A stretch of 64,000 nucleotides of DNA, from contig NW_024104349.1 in the NCBI RefSeq assembly GCF_003945595.2, positions 186,001 to 250,000 on the forward strand, written 5' to 3'. The position numbers and the translations under genes are program-made. A model generated the notes under the pieces. That model was not told the origin of the DNA. It worked only from the letters and a program-made list of their open reading frames with translations, and did not search any database. This document shows, in pieces, positions 1-11,436 of the stretch (positions are counted from its first letter, which is position 1; every line of letters begins with the position of its first letter). Origin of the DNA: Pipra filicauda. Lineage: Eukaryota > Chordata > Aves > Passeriformes > Pipridae.

Positions 1-79
1 GTGATATACTGGGTAAGTTCCTTAGCTCAGGTGTGCTCATGGTGAGTAGGAGGGGATCACTCAATCCCAAAGAATAGTT

Positions 80-335
80 GATAGGACAAAGGGTGATGGT
101 TTTAAACTGCCAGAGGGCAGGGTTAGATGGGATATTGGGAAGGAATTCTTGGCTGTGAGGGTGGGGAGGGCCTGGCACAGGTTGCCCAGAGAAGCTGTGG
201 CTGCCCCTGGATCCCTGGAAATGTCCAAGGCCAGGTTGGACGGGGCTTGGAGCAACCCAGTCCCTGCCCATGGTAGGGGATGGAATGAGATGATCTTTAA
301 GATCCCTTCCAACCCAAACCATTCTGGGATTCTGT
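80..335 (+). mobile_element. CR1 LINE 3' fragment
   Basis: The typical avian CR1 3' end is recognised by three blocks: GGGATATTGGGAAGGAATTC, GTTGCCCAGAGAAGCTGTGG and the terminal CTTCCAACCCAAACCATTCT, followed by GGGATTCTGT. These blocks are the basis for all the CR1 calls below. A short deletion removes the CTAGTGGAAGG segment. It is 5'-truncated, as CR1 copies usually are, and non-coding. Confidence 0.93.
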
Positions 336-1099
336 AAGAGGGTGCTGGGGCAGGACTGAGCCCCCGTTGGGAGGAAGGTCTGTACCTCTCATCCTGCTCT
401 CTGCCATCTGCCGCGCGCCCACGGCTCCTGATGGGAACATCAAGCTCCGACATGTGTTGCACACGTGCTGGCTGATACACATCAGGCTGTTCCCCAGCGC
501 TGCCAAGCTCTGCCTTGATTTAATCAGCGCCTCTCCTGCCTGGTTTGTCTCCCCCCTCCTCCCCTCCACATGCAGATGTGGTCTATCCAACACGAAGGTG
601 GATTCGTGACAGCGGAGCACACATCCATGGAAAGAACATTTCTAACCCTCTTCCCTTTTCTGCAGCCACCACAAAGCAGACTCACCTCCCTCCCTATCTC
701 CTGCTGGTTTTTAATACTCCAGTTTTATATGAAAATTAAAACTCTTCCCCCCCCCCCCACAATTGCATGCGAGGGTCAGTCTGGAAGGCATAAAGGAGAA
801 ATCCCGAGGAGTTTGCCAAGAGACAGAACTGTCCCATCCCAACATCAGGCTTTGTAAACACAGAACATTCAACTGCTGTCTCAGTGTGAGCCCTCCCTGC
901 AGAGCACACAAGGCTACATCCCAGACCTTTAAGGATTCCTTTTCCAACAGGATTTCACCTCATCCAAAGCACAGAGATTAACCGAAGGAGCCTTTCAGAG
1001 CCCAGAAGTTGGGAAACTATTTGGGAAAACACGGGTGGAATGCAGTGGTGGCATTGCTGGAACAGACTCCTGTAAGACAGAAGCTGGGAGATAAAATTA

Positions 1100-1346
1100 T
1101 GGAATCCCACAATGATTTTGGTTGGAAGAGACCTTAAAGCTCATCCCTGCCATGGGCAGGTACACCTTCACTATCCCAGGTTGCTCCAAGCCCCATCCAA
1201 CCTGGCCTTGAACACTTCCAGGGATGGGGCAGCCACAGCTTCTCTGGGCAACCAGGGCCTTACCACCCTCACAGCCAAAAATTTCTTCCTAAAATCCAAT
1301 CTGAATCTCTCCTCTTTTAGTTTAAAACCATCCCCCCTTGTCCTAA
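1100..1346 (-). mobile_element. CR1 LINE 3' fragment
   Basis: An inverted copy starts with the tail GGAATCCCACAATGATTTTG and extends to the segment before the TTTAAAC block (AAACCATCCCCCCTTGTCCT on +). It is more diverged than most copies, with a small deletion after the first 30 nt. Confidence 0.88.
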
Positions 1347-1835
1347 AAAGTGGGGTTTGTTTTGTAAGTCGTCTGTCCCTCTTTGCAAATTAGTCTAAGA
1401 ATTTCCGTACTGAAAGTGCATCTTGCAATGCTGAAAGTACGTGGAGTTATTTTTAAAACTTAACTATTTGTTACTTAAAAGTAATTACGAATGTGAAAAT
1501 TTCTGACAAATCCTGCAGTAATAAAACATCCACATCCAGCGGGACACGGGCATTTTCCGACTGAAAAGATGGATGCTCCCCGTTCGACCCTTCAGCTCAA
1601 CACAACCGGGAGCGGGATGGAAAGGTGGGAAGATAAAACATCTGTGCATGTTTTGGCTCTTCTCATCTTTCAGAGGTTTTTGCAATTTTGCATTTCCAAC
1701 AGGAAACCCCTGCCCTGGGAGCCGGCGGGGGGGGCCTGTTCCTGCCCAGCTGGACTCACAAAGGGCAGGAACTGGGGCAGCCCCACGGCGAGGGGGGGAG
1801 CCCCAATCCCTCCCTGAGGGCTGGCTGGTTTCATG

Positions 1836-2068
1836 AGAGATTTAGTTTAGATATTGGGAAGGAATTCTTGGCTGTGAGGGTGGGGAGGCCCTGGCACAAG
1901 TTGCCCAGAGAAGATGTGGCTGCCCCTGGATCCCTGGAATTGCCCAAGGCCAGGTTGGACAGAGCTTGGAGCAACCTGGGATAGTGGAAGGTATCCCTGC
2001 CCATGGCAGGAGTTTGGAACTAGGTGACTTTAAGGTCCCTTCCAACCCACACCATTCTGGGATTCTTT
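1836..2068 (+). mobile_element. CR1 LINE 3' fragment
   Basis: The sequence runs from TTTAGTTTAGATATTGGGAA to the tail CCATTCTGGGATTCTTTGG, with all the middle blocks present and little divergence. It lies within 1.6 kb of copies 80-335 and 1100-1346, but they are separate insertions with different breakpoints. Confidence 0.92.
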
Positions 2069-2426
2069 GGTGGCAGCACAAACTTGGTTTTAGTTTTGGG
2101 TAGGTGTGAGAGACAAATCCAAAGCCAGCAGAGCTGCTCTCCTTTCCCCCCTTCCCATGGCTCTGCTTTCCAACCAGTCTGGGCTTTGTGCAGGCAGAGG
2201 AACACGAACAGAAAACCAGAAGGGCACAGGGAGATGGTGAGACAGAGCTGCCCTTTAAGCACACAGCATGGGACCAGCCTGAGATGAGATACTGACTTTC
2301 TAAAGATATTGAAAGAGGCATAAAACCAGCAAGAACAACAAACTGGATGTGGGGCCCTTGGAGCTCGAGTGTCTGCTCAGGGCTGCAGCCTGCTGAGAAA
2401 TTTGGACTTCACCTCTCCCATCTCAA

Positions 2427-2504
2427 CCCCATGGGAGATTGGAACTAAATGATCTTTAAGGTCCCTTCCAACCCAAGCCATTCTGTGGATTCTATGATTC
2501 TGTG
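2427..2504 (+). mobile_element. CR1 LINE tail fragment
   Basis: Only the last ~78 nt are present (TTGGAACTAAATGATCTTTAAGG region to ATTCTGTGGATTCTATGATTCTGTG), keeping three of the short terminal ATTCTRTG repeats. Confidence 0.85.
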
Positions 2505-5500
2505 TCCATGCCCACGATCAATGAGGCCCCAGGGAACAGGCAGAAATGGTATTTTATTTATGAAACAAAGAAAGAAGTTAATCCATGGCAGATGCTCTCA
2601 GAATTGTCGAATGAAAAACCCCTCTTCGGATAAATCATCGAGGATTTTCAAACCACAAGAGATGGCTCCTGGGACATCTCGTGTTTGCAGGGTGCCCACT
2701 GATTTCTCACTCCCAAGGGGAAAGGACTGGGCAAGGTTTGCTAGAGCGCTGCAGCTGGGGAGAGAGGTTGGAATTTGCTTTCCAATGGGACCAGAGAGCG
2801 CTGACCTCCAGGGTGAACTGAAACTTCATAGCCAGGTATTTCTCTCCACGGAGATTAGGACTTCTCTTGGAAGAGGAGTCCATGTCAACACACTGTGAGC
2901 TGTGCTGGCAGTTTTAGTGTTTCAGCAAAGGCACACAGGGAAACACAGAACATTGTGTTTCTATAGCAAAGTGTGGGTCAAATGGGCCCCCAGGGAAGCA
3001 GGAGAAACACGAGGAGCAAGGAACAAGCCTTAGGAGAGACCAGCCCAGCTCCACTGCCAGCTGACATGCCAAAATTCATGGACAATGACAGAAAGTGCTT
3101 TGTCAGTCCCAGGGTTCAGCTGACGGCAGCAGCCAGAGACGACACAAACGCAGCGAGAGGGAACATGCAAACCCATCCTGGGAGCTGAGCACGTCCAGAT
3201 GGGATTTGCTGATGCTGAGCTTTCAGGAGAAGTCTGGGGGATCACAACACTAGGATTTGCCCCTTAGGATTCAAGTGGGTGCCAAAATTTCCCTTGAAGT
3301 CTTGAGGATGCTCAGACAAGCACGAAGCAAACGATAAACAGCGGACAGAAATCAAGCAGAGATGAAACCCCAGCTCTTCAGAAGAGGTTTGAGTGTCAGA
3401 GGAGAGAGACAAGATATCTAAAAAATACCTGTGGAAGAGAGAGGGAGAAGCTATACCAAGAAAGGGGTGGTTTTCTGGTAGAAAATTATTATTAAATGCA
3501 GCTCAAACTGGGTCTTGGTGTGTAAAAGCTTCCTGGTGGTGACTGAAGATGTTTGGCAGAGACTGGGGAGGTGACCCTGTACAACCACAGATAAATCACC
3601 TGAAGTCCAAATTCAGTGGAAAAAACGATGCGTGGAGGCAGAAACCTAATCCCCAAGCTAATAATGGAAAAGCGGGGAACAAGGAATTCCAAATAAACTT
3701 GCTGGGCAGAGGGCACACAAATATACATTAACTATCTAAATGCAAACAGTTGACACAGTGATTCATGGACTCGACTTGAATAAAATCAATTCCCAACTCT
3801 CCAGCTACGGGCAGAATCGGCTCGATGGGAAAGGAGCACCAGGAGAGCAGGAAAGCAGGAAGAAGAGGTGGCAACCAGGCAAAATACATGGATGAGAATG
3901 TGGAACATATTTCAGTTCAGCCTGATAATGCTAATTAGGAAAGGAGATAAAATAATTGGAGTTGGCCAGCCAGACTGTGAAATAAAGCACAGGGTGTCTG
4001 ACTCCAGCAACTCTGTCAGGAAAGCAGAGCGTGAGTGTATATAAATGGAAAGGAGGTTGTAGTAAAACCATGACAGAATAATTAGGAGCAAAGGGACGGA
4101 ATGAAGGAAAAATAATAAAATTAAAGCTCATTATCTGCAAAAACGACCTTGTCAAATTTGGACAAAGAGCTCAAGGCCAAGTTTTGAAAACAGGTCGGTA
4201 TCAGGCCCGAGACTGACAGTGGCGCAGAACATTCCCCTTATCTTGGTTTCTCAAGAAAAACCACCAGTCAACACAGCTTGGAAAGCTAAACATTGTCCTT
4301 GCAGAGGAAAACAAGTCAGTAATTGGAAGCCAGGACATTCCAGCTCTGTATTATGCCACAGACCATCTGACCAGAAAGTTTTAAGCATGAAATCTAGACT
4401 TTAGCATGCAGAGACGTGACCCTACTTGAATCCCTGCTACACCACAGAACAGAAACGGGGCAATCCTTTTTCTGCCACCTTCAAAATATACTTTTTAAAC
4501 AGGATTTCATCTTTGCAGGAGGATGAGAGATATTTTTTTGAGGATTAAAGAGATGAAAGCCTGCCCACAGCGTGCTTAACATCTCTGCATACACTTAAAA
4601 TAAATCTCCATTTATTCTTTCAAGGTGTGTTTTTTGTTTGGAATTAAGCTTGGAGATAAGTAGGTGGTCCGTGGAGTTACTAATTAGAGCAGAATCATAA
4701 ATAAACACGTCCATTAACTCAGGAAAAATGCCAAGGGATGAACAGGTATTGGTCCTCATTATCCCTTCTCCTCCCAGCAATATGATTTACTCCTGAGCTC
4801 CATCTTCTCCCCGATTTTCCAAGGGGCACGTACCTAAAAGTAGGATCCCATCCCTTATATGGAGAGCAGTCAGCAAGTACCAGCATGTTCTGAGGCGAGG
4901 GGAGCAGCTATTCCATAAATCTGAAACATGTTCTGGACAACAGCAGAGTTTACACAGACCACAAGAATGACAGGAATTAACCCCCTTTTGTTTACAGCCT
5001 TTAAAAAGGGATCCAGTGTGGATCCAGGGGTGTAAAGGGATAAGGCAGCAGCGACACGATCCAACTCCGACTCCTGAAACACCAACCACGCACATTTGGA
5101 AACGCTTTGCACGTGCTAAATATAAAAAAGGAGATTCTCCTTTTTGTGTTTCAGTTGTCCTGATTAGGAAGAGCTGATTAAACAACTTATCTGGGAAGGC
5201 AGTACTGTAAACACCAGGCTGTTTGCTGGAGCAGAGGTGTCCGGCTCCCTCCTCTTGGAGGGTTGTTTTCCTTTCTTACGATTGCTCATCACCCAAGGTA
5301 AACATGTCAGGCAGGAGAGCTCCAATTTTCTGAGGCCAGATGGAATTTTTCACAGACCCACACTGAAGCAAGGTCCTTTCCACCATTTGAATGCTGGATC
5401 CTGGTTCCCTGCTGTTTGTGTCATCTTTTCCCTTCCCATCCCCTCCACTCCTCCCCTCTGTATTGTTTTTTCCCCCCTTCAGAATTATTCCCAAGTCCAT

Positions 5501-5925
5501 AAACACCACACAAAGTCCCAGATCCCAATTCCTTCCCCCAGCAGCCCATAATAAATATGATTTGGGAGAAGAGCCACTGTCTCCCCTCAAAAAGGGAACT
5601 CTGGATGGTTTCCATATCTCAAGCCACTGCTCTGCTGCTCTGGGCTGATGTTGCCACATCTGTTTACACTGAGAACTCTTCACCAACACCACAGACTTAT
5701 TTTTTTTTTTTTTTAACTGAAATTTAGGTTCTGCAGCTTCCACATGTGCCATCCAGATCATAAATACCTCAGGCAAAGGCAGCTCAGAGGTCAAACATCC
5801 AACATTTCTACTCCAGAGCCTTCCAGGTTGTTTTAATCCTTTCATCCCAGTATTTCCCTCTTGACTTCTAATTAGCTGCAGATACAAGCCTAACCTAAAT
5901 GCTGGTATTCTCAGGCCTCACCAAG

Positions 5926-7008
5926 TTTATTTTATGGTGCTCCCTTTCCTCACGATAAGATCCTTCCACATAAATATACATATGTTTTTATACAAACACA
6001 CACATATATATGCATTTAATTGTGGTAAACAAAGGACAGCTGGATCCTCTGCAAACCAATCTAATGTGCCTGAGAAGCACTTGGAACCTGAAAAAGCAAA
6101 GGCACACACTTACCTCTGAGAAGAACGTGACTGATGTCATTTGTGTGAAACCACAAATATTTATTTTTAATGAAAAAATACTTAAAGTGTGCCACAGTGT
6201 CCATATATTCATTTGAATAGTAGTACAAAGATATGTATTTCTGAGAAAAAGTCTTAAACACTGTAGAAAATAAATGTGGTTCTTAAATTATGCCAAAAGA
6301 AACCAGTAAAAAAGTCATGTTTTATACACTGGAATAAAATGAAACGATTAGAGAGAATAATAAATTATAATTACAGTATTTCAAATATTTGCCTCATGCT
6401 TTTTTTTTTTTTTTTCCTTCAGCATTAGTTTTCTAAATGTGTCACGTAGAATAGGCCCCCAGAAGCCAGCAGTCAGAATGGGCTTTCAGTGTGGATAATT
6501 GGATGTGGAGCTGAATAAAGTCCTGGAAAAACGACACCACCATTGGTTATTCACCAGTACATAAAACATCAGAACATGGCAGTTTTAGGTTTGCATTGAA
6601 CTATGTATTTTTGTTACTGGAAATTAATTTAGTGGGTTTTATTTTTAAATCAACTAATTTTTGTACAGTTTAATGAACTAAACAGCAATTATGGTCATTA
6701 GCAAGGATGTCACCCAAGCACACTGCACGACGTGCTTACGGGATGGACACGCTGGATTTGGCTCTTTACACAGCCCACGTTAACAAGAGTTTGGAACCCT
6801 TTCAGGTCTCATCAAGCACTGCAAAATGTTTAAAACTATAAAGTGCTTCGAAATACAAATCATTTTTCCTCTTTAGAAACAGGAAAAAAACCCCAAACAT
6901 GCACTTAAACCTGAAACCTCCATGCCTTGGGACGCTGCAGCTCTGCAGTCAAACATCCGTTTTGTGCCACTGGTTTGAAAAGTTCCTTTCCCATCCACGG
7001 TCAGAAAT
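5926..7008 (-). other. DDHD1: Probable DDHD1 3' UTR (end not determined)
   Basis: This AT-rich, repeat-free sequence lies directly downstream of the stop codon. Minus-strand AATAAA hexamers occur at 6643-6638, 6165-6160 and 5931-5926, so transcripts could end about 0.4, 0.85 or 1.1 kb past the stop. No CR1 copy lies within it, which fits a retained UTR. Which signal is used cannot be read from sequence alone, and longer forms are possible. Confidence 0.5.
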
Positions 7009-7190
7009 TCAAATAGTGTCTAAATTGGATTTGTCAGTCTCTTCCTGGTCTTGTTTGTACATGAAGGTTAGAAGGAACAGAGCAATATCCAGGGATGACC
7101 AGTAAGCAGTGTGGGATGTGACTGCAGACCAGTATCTGCTCTCCACGAGACCTTCCCTGAGCTCAAAGTCGATCCTGTGCTCCAGTTCCA
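7009..7190 (-). CDS. DDHD1: DDHD1 terminal coding exon
   Basis: The last coding part has 182 nt including TGA at 7009-7011. It encodes ELEHRIDFELREGLVESRYW, SAVTSHTAYWSSLDIALFLL and a divergent tail TFMYKQDQEETDKSNLDTI. HRIDFEL, the His of SHTAYW and the Asp of SSLD supply the remaining residues that name the DDHD domain (family knowledge; the exact assignment is my inference). The acceptor is TTCATTTTCCAG|TG. The C-terminal tail is acidic and polar as in human, but not identical. It continues without an intron into the 3' UTR. Confidence 0.97.
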
Positions 7191-7453
7191 CTGGAAAATG
7201 AACACAAAACAAAAATGGTGTTAGAACTGCAAAAACACCAGCATGTTTTGCCATCAGCTTTGGGTTCTGATTCTACTTGTTGTACATAAAACAAACGTAA
7301 TATCTCTGTGTTTACGTTTCACAGGACACTCGACCAAATCAAAGTTTATTAATATACAAATACATTTTAATGCACATGCATTTAGCACAAACCTGACCTA
7401 AGAGTGGTGCTTAGCTCAGGAAAACAAAAGCTAAAAGGAAACTAAACCTGTTC

Positions 7454-7492
7454 TTAGAGGTCCTTTCCAACCTATATGATTCTATGATTCTA
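7454..7492 (+). mobile_element. Very short CR1 tail
   Basis: About 40 nt are present: AGAGGTCCTTTCCAACCTATATGATTCTATGATTCTA. This is the 3' terminus only, with two ATTCTATG units, from an older subfamily with CCTATATGA in place of CCAAACC. Confidence 0.75.
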
Positions 7493-8873
7493 AAGCTTGG
7501 GAAAAGCTGGCATGTTTTTAAGCAGCTGTTTTCCTTATAGTAACTCTATAAATACATTTATTTATACTTGTTATGATAACTACAGAGAAATATTCAGCAA
7601 ATGCTGAGGCCCCACTAGGAAACACTGTCTTTCAGAAGGTGGGTGCTCAGAACTTTCTGAAATAAATGGATTTCTTTCATTTTTAGTGTTTATACAAGGA
7701 GACTACACCCAATACTACAAGTCCTTTCTGCAAAGTTGTCCCTCCACAGCTCTAGCCCTTTTAATATCCTGATTATTCCAAATATATTTCAGCAGTTATC
7801 CTTTTATTTCAATGGCTCTTTGATTAATGCCACATTCAAAGCAATTTCTACTGCATTTTAACTGGACCGATGGTTAATCCATTGTTAAGGCACTTTAGTG
7901 ATCAGAAAAATCTCTACAAGGAGCAATAGAATAAAAAGGACAAAAAAACTAAAGGGCTGCTTAGCTACAAAAGCCAGCCCCCCATACTGAGTCAAAAATA
8001 CAGCCATTTATCAAAGCCAGTTTGAAAGAATTTTAATTCTTGGCTCCGAGAGCACATAAAGGGAGCATCGCACAAGCACCGGCACAGAACGACACGTCTC
8101 CGTGCTCTCCCAGGAGCATCACCCCACTTTGCAGCAAGGAGAGGGATTCAGAGCCTTGGAATACCAGGAGACAACCACAGTCATTTCCAGGAAGATGTGT
8201 ATATGCAAAAAAACCCCAGTGGCTCTGCAGGAAGGACACCCCGACCGGCTCAGAGAGGCCGTTACGGGACTTGGGCGGCTGCCAAACCCCACCACAAGCC
8301 GCCCTCTCAGAAGCAAAGCCCTTGGCTGTGGATTGCATCATTCAGCCTCGCTGGCCTCTGCTCCACGTTCTCCTTCTATGGAGCAGGGATGGCTTTCAGC
8401 ACAGAGGGATGTGGGATCCATGCAGAAAGCCCTGGACGTGCCAGCCGCCCCCGGAAGGAGCTCGTGGGCAGCTCCGTGACAGTCACTGTCCTGCCCCTCT
8501 ATTTCCCTCGAGCCTAAAATGAGTTTCTTGTCCTCAAACAGTGACTCAGACAGGTTATCTGTTGTGATGAACAGACAACAATCCATCATGTGAACGCTGT
8601 CACAAGATACAACACACTTGTGACTCCTCTGATTGCAAAAACCCCCCCACCCTGCAGTGATGGGGACTTCAGAAATAAAATCAAGAATGAATTCCCTTAA
8701 AGGAAGTACCTCTATTTTTAAAAAAAACCCTCAGCTGCTAAAATTGCACTTTATGTTCTGGGTGGTTCAGATCAGGACAAGGGAGGTAACTTCTGCTTCC
8801 AGTATGATGTGTCTTTAAATCCAGATTGCTTCAGAATTGGAATTGCGTGGGGAAATAGGAAATGTATGGGGGA

Positions 8874-9060
8874 GAAAGGGTTTAAACTGACAGAGGGCAG
8901 GTTTAGGTTAGAGATTAGGGAGAAATTCTTCCCTGTGAGTGTTCAAGGCCAGGTTGGACGGGGCTTGGAGCAACCTGGTCTAGTGGAAGGTGTCCCTGCC
9001 CACAGCAGGGGTAGAACAAGATGGTCTTTTAAGGTCCCTTCCCACCCAAACCATTCTATA
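8874..9060 (+). mobile_element. CR1 LINE 3' fragment with internal deletion
   Basis: GGGTTTAAACTGACAGAGGG leads to GAAATTCTTCCCTGTGAGTG and then jumps to TTCAAGGCCAGGTTGGACGG, so about 75 nt of the usual middle are missing. The tail ends CCATTCTATA. Confidence 0.9.
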
Positions 9061-9185
9061 AAATTTAAATAAATCCATTTAATCATAAATGGTAAGTGGG
9101 GTTCCATGTAGCAATTATATTGCTTTTCTATTGGAAATCTAGGAATTACTGATATGCAGATCCCATTAGCCCAAACTCCTATAGG

Positions 9186-9230
9186 TATATGTACATACAC
9201 GTACATATGGTGTACATGTATGTACACATA
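9186..9230. repeat. Imperfect palindrome (hairpin)
   Basis: Arms 9186-9205 and 9211-9230 are complementary at 18 of 20 positions around a 5-nt loop (TATGG). The sequence alternates purine and pyrimidine (GTACATACAC / TGTACATGTATG). Confidence 0.8.
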
Positions 9231-9321
9231 TAAACTTCCTTTGAGAGGACAAAAAGATTAAAGGAAGAACAAAGAGTCAGTCGTTGGAGTCTTGAGAAAT
9301 TCAAAACACAGGAACAGATTC

Positions 9322-9564
9322 ACAGAATCCCAGAATGCTTTGGGTTGGAAGGGACCTTAAAGCTCATCTCATTCCACCCCCTGCCACAGGCAGGGACACC
9401 TTCCATTATCCCGTCCAACCTGGCCCTGGACACTTCCAGGCCCTGGACACTTCCAGGCCCTAGACACTTCCAGGCCCTGGACACTTCCAGGCCCTGGACA
9501 CTTCCAGGCCCTAGACACTTCCAGCTGTGGTGCAGCCACAGCTTCTCTGGGCAACCTGTGCCAG
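9322..9564 (-). mobile_element. CR1 LINE fragment containing a minisatellite
   Basis: A minus-strand tail (AGAATCCCAGAATGCTTTGG) continues into the CACTTCCAGG block, which is expanded about six times. It then resumes with GCTTCTCTGGGCAACCTGTG. It ends 25 nt inside the intron from the exon 11 donor. Confidence 0.9.
9424..9525. repeat. 17-bp minisatellite, about six copies
   Basis: The unit ACACTTCCAGGCCCTGG recurs with starts 17 nt apart; CACTTCCAGG occurs at 9431, 9448, 9465, 9482, 9499 and 9516. GG/AG variants alternate at the last bases. The unit is part of the normal CR1 sequence, so the array arose after insertion. Confidence 0.95.
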
Positions 9565-9589
9565 TCTATCAGGTGGACTCATCACCCAC

Positions 9590-9769
9590 CTGTGGGTTCG
9601 AGGAAGCCCGAGCTGCTGTGGGGTAAAGGTGGTGTCCCAACAGTTGTGGCCTTCTTGTCCTCTCCCTCAGCTCCTTCTTTTCCCGTCTCCATTGTCTGTG
9701 GGGTTGTGCTGGACCGGCCAAACCTCGAGAAAAGCATCCCTCCGAGGCCCTTCCCGATGCTCGCAGCTC
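9590..9769 (-). CDS. DDHD1: DDHD1 exon 11
   Basis: This 180-nt exon encodes 59 whole codons. It begins AASIGKGLGGMLFSRFGRSS, passes through a polar low-complexity stretch (TMETGKEGAEGEDKKA) and ends TVGTPPLPHSSSGFLEPT. The Gly/basic start and the HSSSGFL end match human DDHD1; the middle has diverged. The acceptor is GGATGCAG|GAGCTG and the donor is CCACAG|GTGGGT. The exon ends in phase 1, and the only further coding exon found (7190-7009) also starts in that phase, so the two join directly as ...EPT-V-ELEH.... Confidence 0.94.
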
Positions 9770-11436
9770 CTGCATCCGGCAAGGAGGGGAAAAAAAACCC
9801 CAAGGAGCATAAATCAAACTGCAAATTAAAGTCAGTGTAGCACCCACTAATTAGAGCTGAGTGACAGGCGACTGAAAACACTCCTCGGTGCTTTTCTAGG
9901 GTGGGAACAGCTCATCTGACTGAAGAGTGCGCTGACTGAAGAGTGCACTGTTTATCCCAAGACTAATCTTGTGCACAAGCAAAAGCTGTAATTTGGAAAC
10001 TGCATTTAGGGGGAAAAAAAACACATGAGATTACTTCTGCTGCGAGAAATCTGGTACTTCAAAGGACAGGCTGTAATTTCTCTCTCATAAAAAGTCAAAG
10101 ACAAAATGCTTTATAGCAATGTTGGCTCCTCCTGCACTTAAGAATCCCATCAGGACATTTAAGGCATTCTTCTGGTTAAGGGTCCTTAAGTTGGCATTGC
10201 CCTTACAGACATTTAAAAATGTTATATCATCCCTTAAAAGGACTATTTTGGTTGCTCAGGAAGACCAGCGTAAAAGTTAAGAGCAGTCGTGTCGTGTTTT
10301 ATCCCGACTTTGCTGCCACCTCATGGACAAGACATTAAAGTTACTATAGTAACCCCAAAAAAAAGCCACCCTGCTTTGAAATACCACATATTTCTACTTA
10401 AGGACTAGACTGCGTTTATATACTTTACTTATTTGATTGGGAAGATTCCTGGCACTGAGATTCTTCCAAATCCCACACAGAGAGCTAAAGAAAAGCCTTG
10501 AGTCAACAAAAACTGCAAGTGCATGCTCAAGTATAAGCTCCAGTGAAGGAGGTTTAAGCTCACTTAAACCAGGGCTTATTTTGACTGAGAAAGCCAGAAG
10601 GGAACAGACTTTATATTAAAACAGCCTGAATTTCCTATTGTAGAATCATGAGTTAAATATAACTCTAATAGTTTACATGGTGTGATTTTTCTCTTATTCA
10701 CCAATACCAGAAAACGTAGTCAGAACACAAGCTTTAATTTAACTTTTTTTCCATGAAATAGAGTGGAAACTATTAAATCATTGGGATGTTACTTCAATAA
10801 GAGAGACAAAAGTAAGGCAACAATAGCATAAACTACATCATCTTCCAGCAAGCCCTGACTCCAGCATATGTAAACTGTTTTTTTCTTTGAAGTAAAACAT
10901 CAGCTAGGATTAAAACAAAAAAATTAAACAAAACCTCTCTGATTCTGTGAAACAGACAGGAGTAGAATCATGGGACCTTAAAGATCACCTAATTCCAGCC
11001 CTGTCCTGTGGGCAGGGACACCTTCCACTAGACCAGGTCACTCCAAGCCCCACCTCAGCCTGGCCTCGAACACTTCCAGGGATTCAGGGGCAGCCACAGC
11101 TTCTCTACCCAACCTGTGCCAGGGCATCCCCACCCTCCCAGCCAGGAATTTCTTCCCAATATCCCATTTAACCCTGTGCTCTAGCAATTTGAAGCCATTC
11201 CCTGTGTCCTGTCCCTTCAGGCACTTGTCCCCAGTCCCTCTCCAGCTCTCCTGGAGCCCCTTTAGGCCCTGCAAGGGGCTCTCAGCTCTCCCTGGAGCCT
11301 TCTCTCCTCCAGGTGAACCCCCCCAGCTCTCCCAGCCTGTCCCCAGAGCAGAGTTTGCTTGTAACTCAGCACCACGGAGCAGTGAAGCTCCACAGGGGGC
11401 TCCTGTTCCCGACCCAAAGGGCACAAAGGACCTTAC
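9770..11436 (-). other. DDHD1: DDHD1 intron 10
   Basis: This 1,667-nt intron contains one long minus-strand CR1 near its 5' end and otherwise AT-rich sequence. A 16-nt direct duplication (GACTGAAGAGTGCGCT-like) sits at about 9919-9950. No RNA gene is seen. Confidence 0.85.
10963..11353 (-). mobile_element. CR1 LINE 3' fragment, longer type
   Basis: It extends from the tail TAGAATCATGGGACCTTAAA through the usual blocks and further 5' into the CTCCTGGAGCCCCTTTAGG and CAGGTGAACCCCCCCAGCTC segments. It is in the same sense as DDHD1 and ends about 84 nt from the exon 10 donor. Confidence 0.92.

Larger units (their letters stand above)
1..5925. other. Intergenic / distal downstream sequence
   Basis: Four CR1 pieces lie in the first 2.5 kb. 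From about 2505 to 5900 I see no gene, repeat family or RNA gene: only unremarkable sequence, a T run at 5699-5714 and short open frames without splice or homology support. A 203-codon minus frame at 5276-5887 has low-complexity Lys and no recognisable domain. Confidence 0.6.
7191..9589 (-). other. DDHD1: DDHD1 intron 11
   Basis: This 2,399-nt intron joins exons 11 and 12. It holds a 40-nt CR1 tail, a larger + strand CR1, an imperfect hairpin and a minus-strand CR1 with a minisatellite. I searched its minus strand for the additional exon I recall from human DDHD1 (an aromatic LQESFFNLPQLLF-like segment) and did not find it. The 8040-8520 part is relatively GC-rich with overlapping short frames but no recognised homology. 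Confidence 0.85.

Noticed and set aside
5276..5887. 203-codon minus-strand open frame downstream of DDHD1
   Set aside because: It includes a poly-Lys run from a T homopolymer, has no domain, and lies in probable distal UTR or intergenic DNA.
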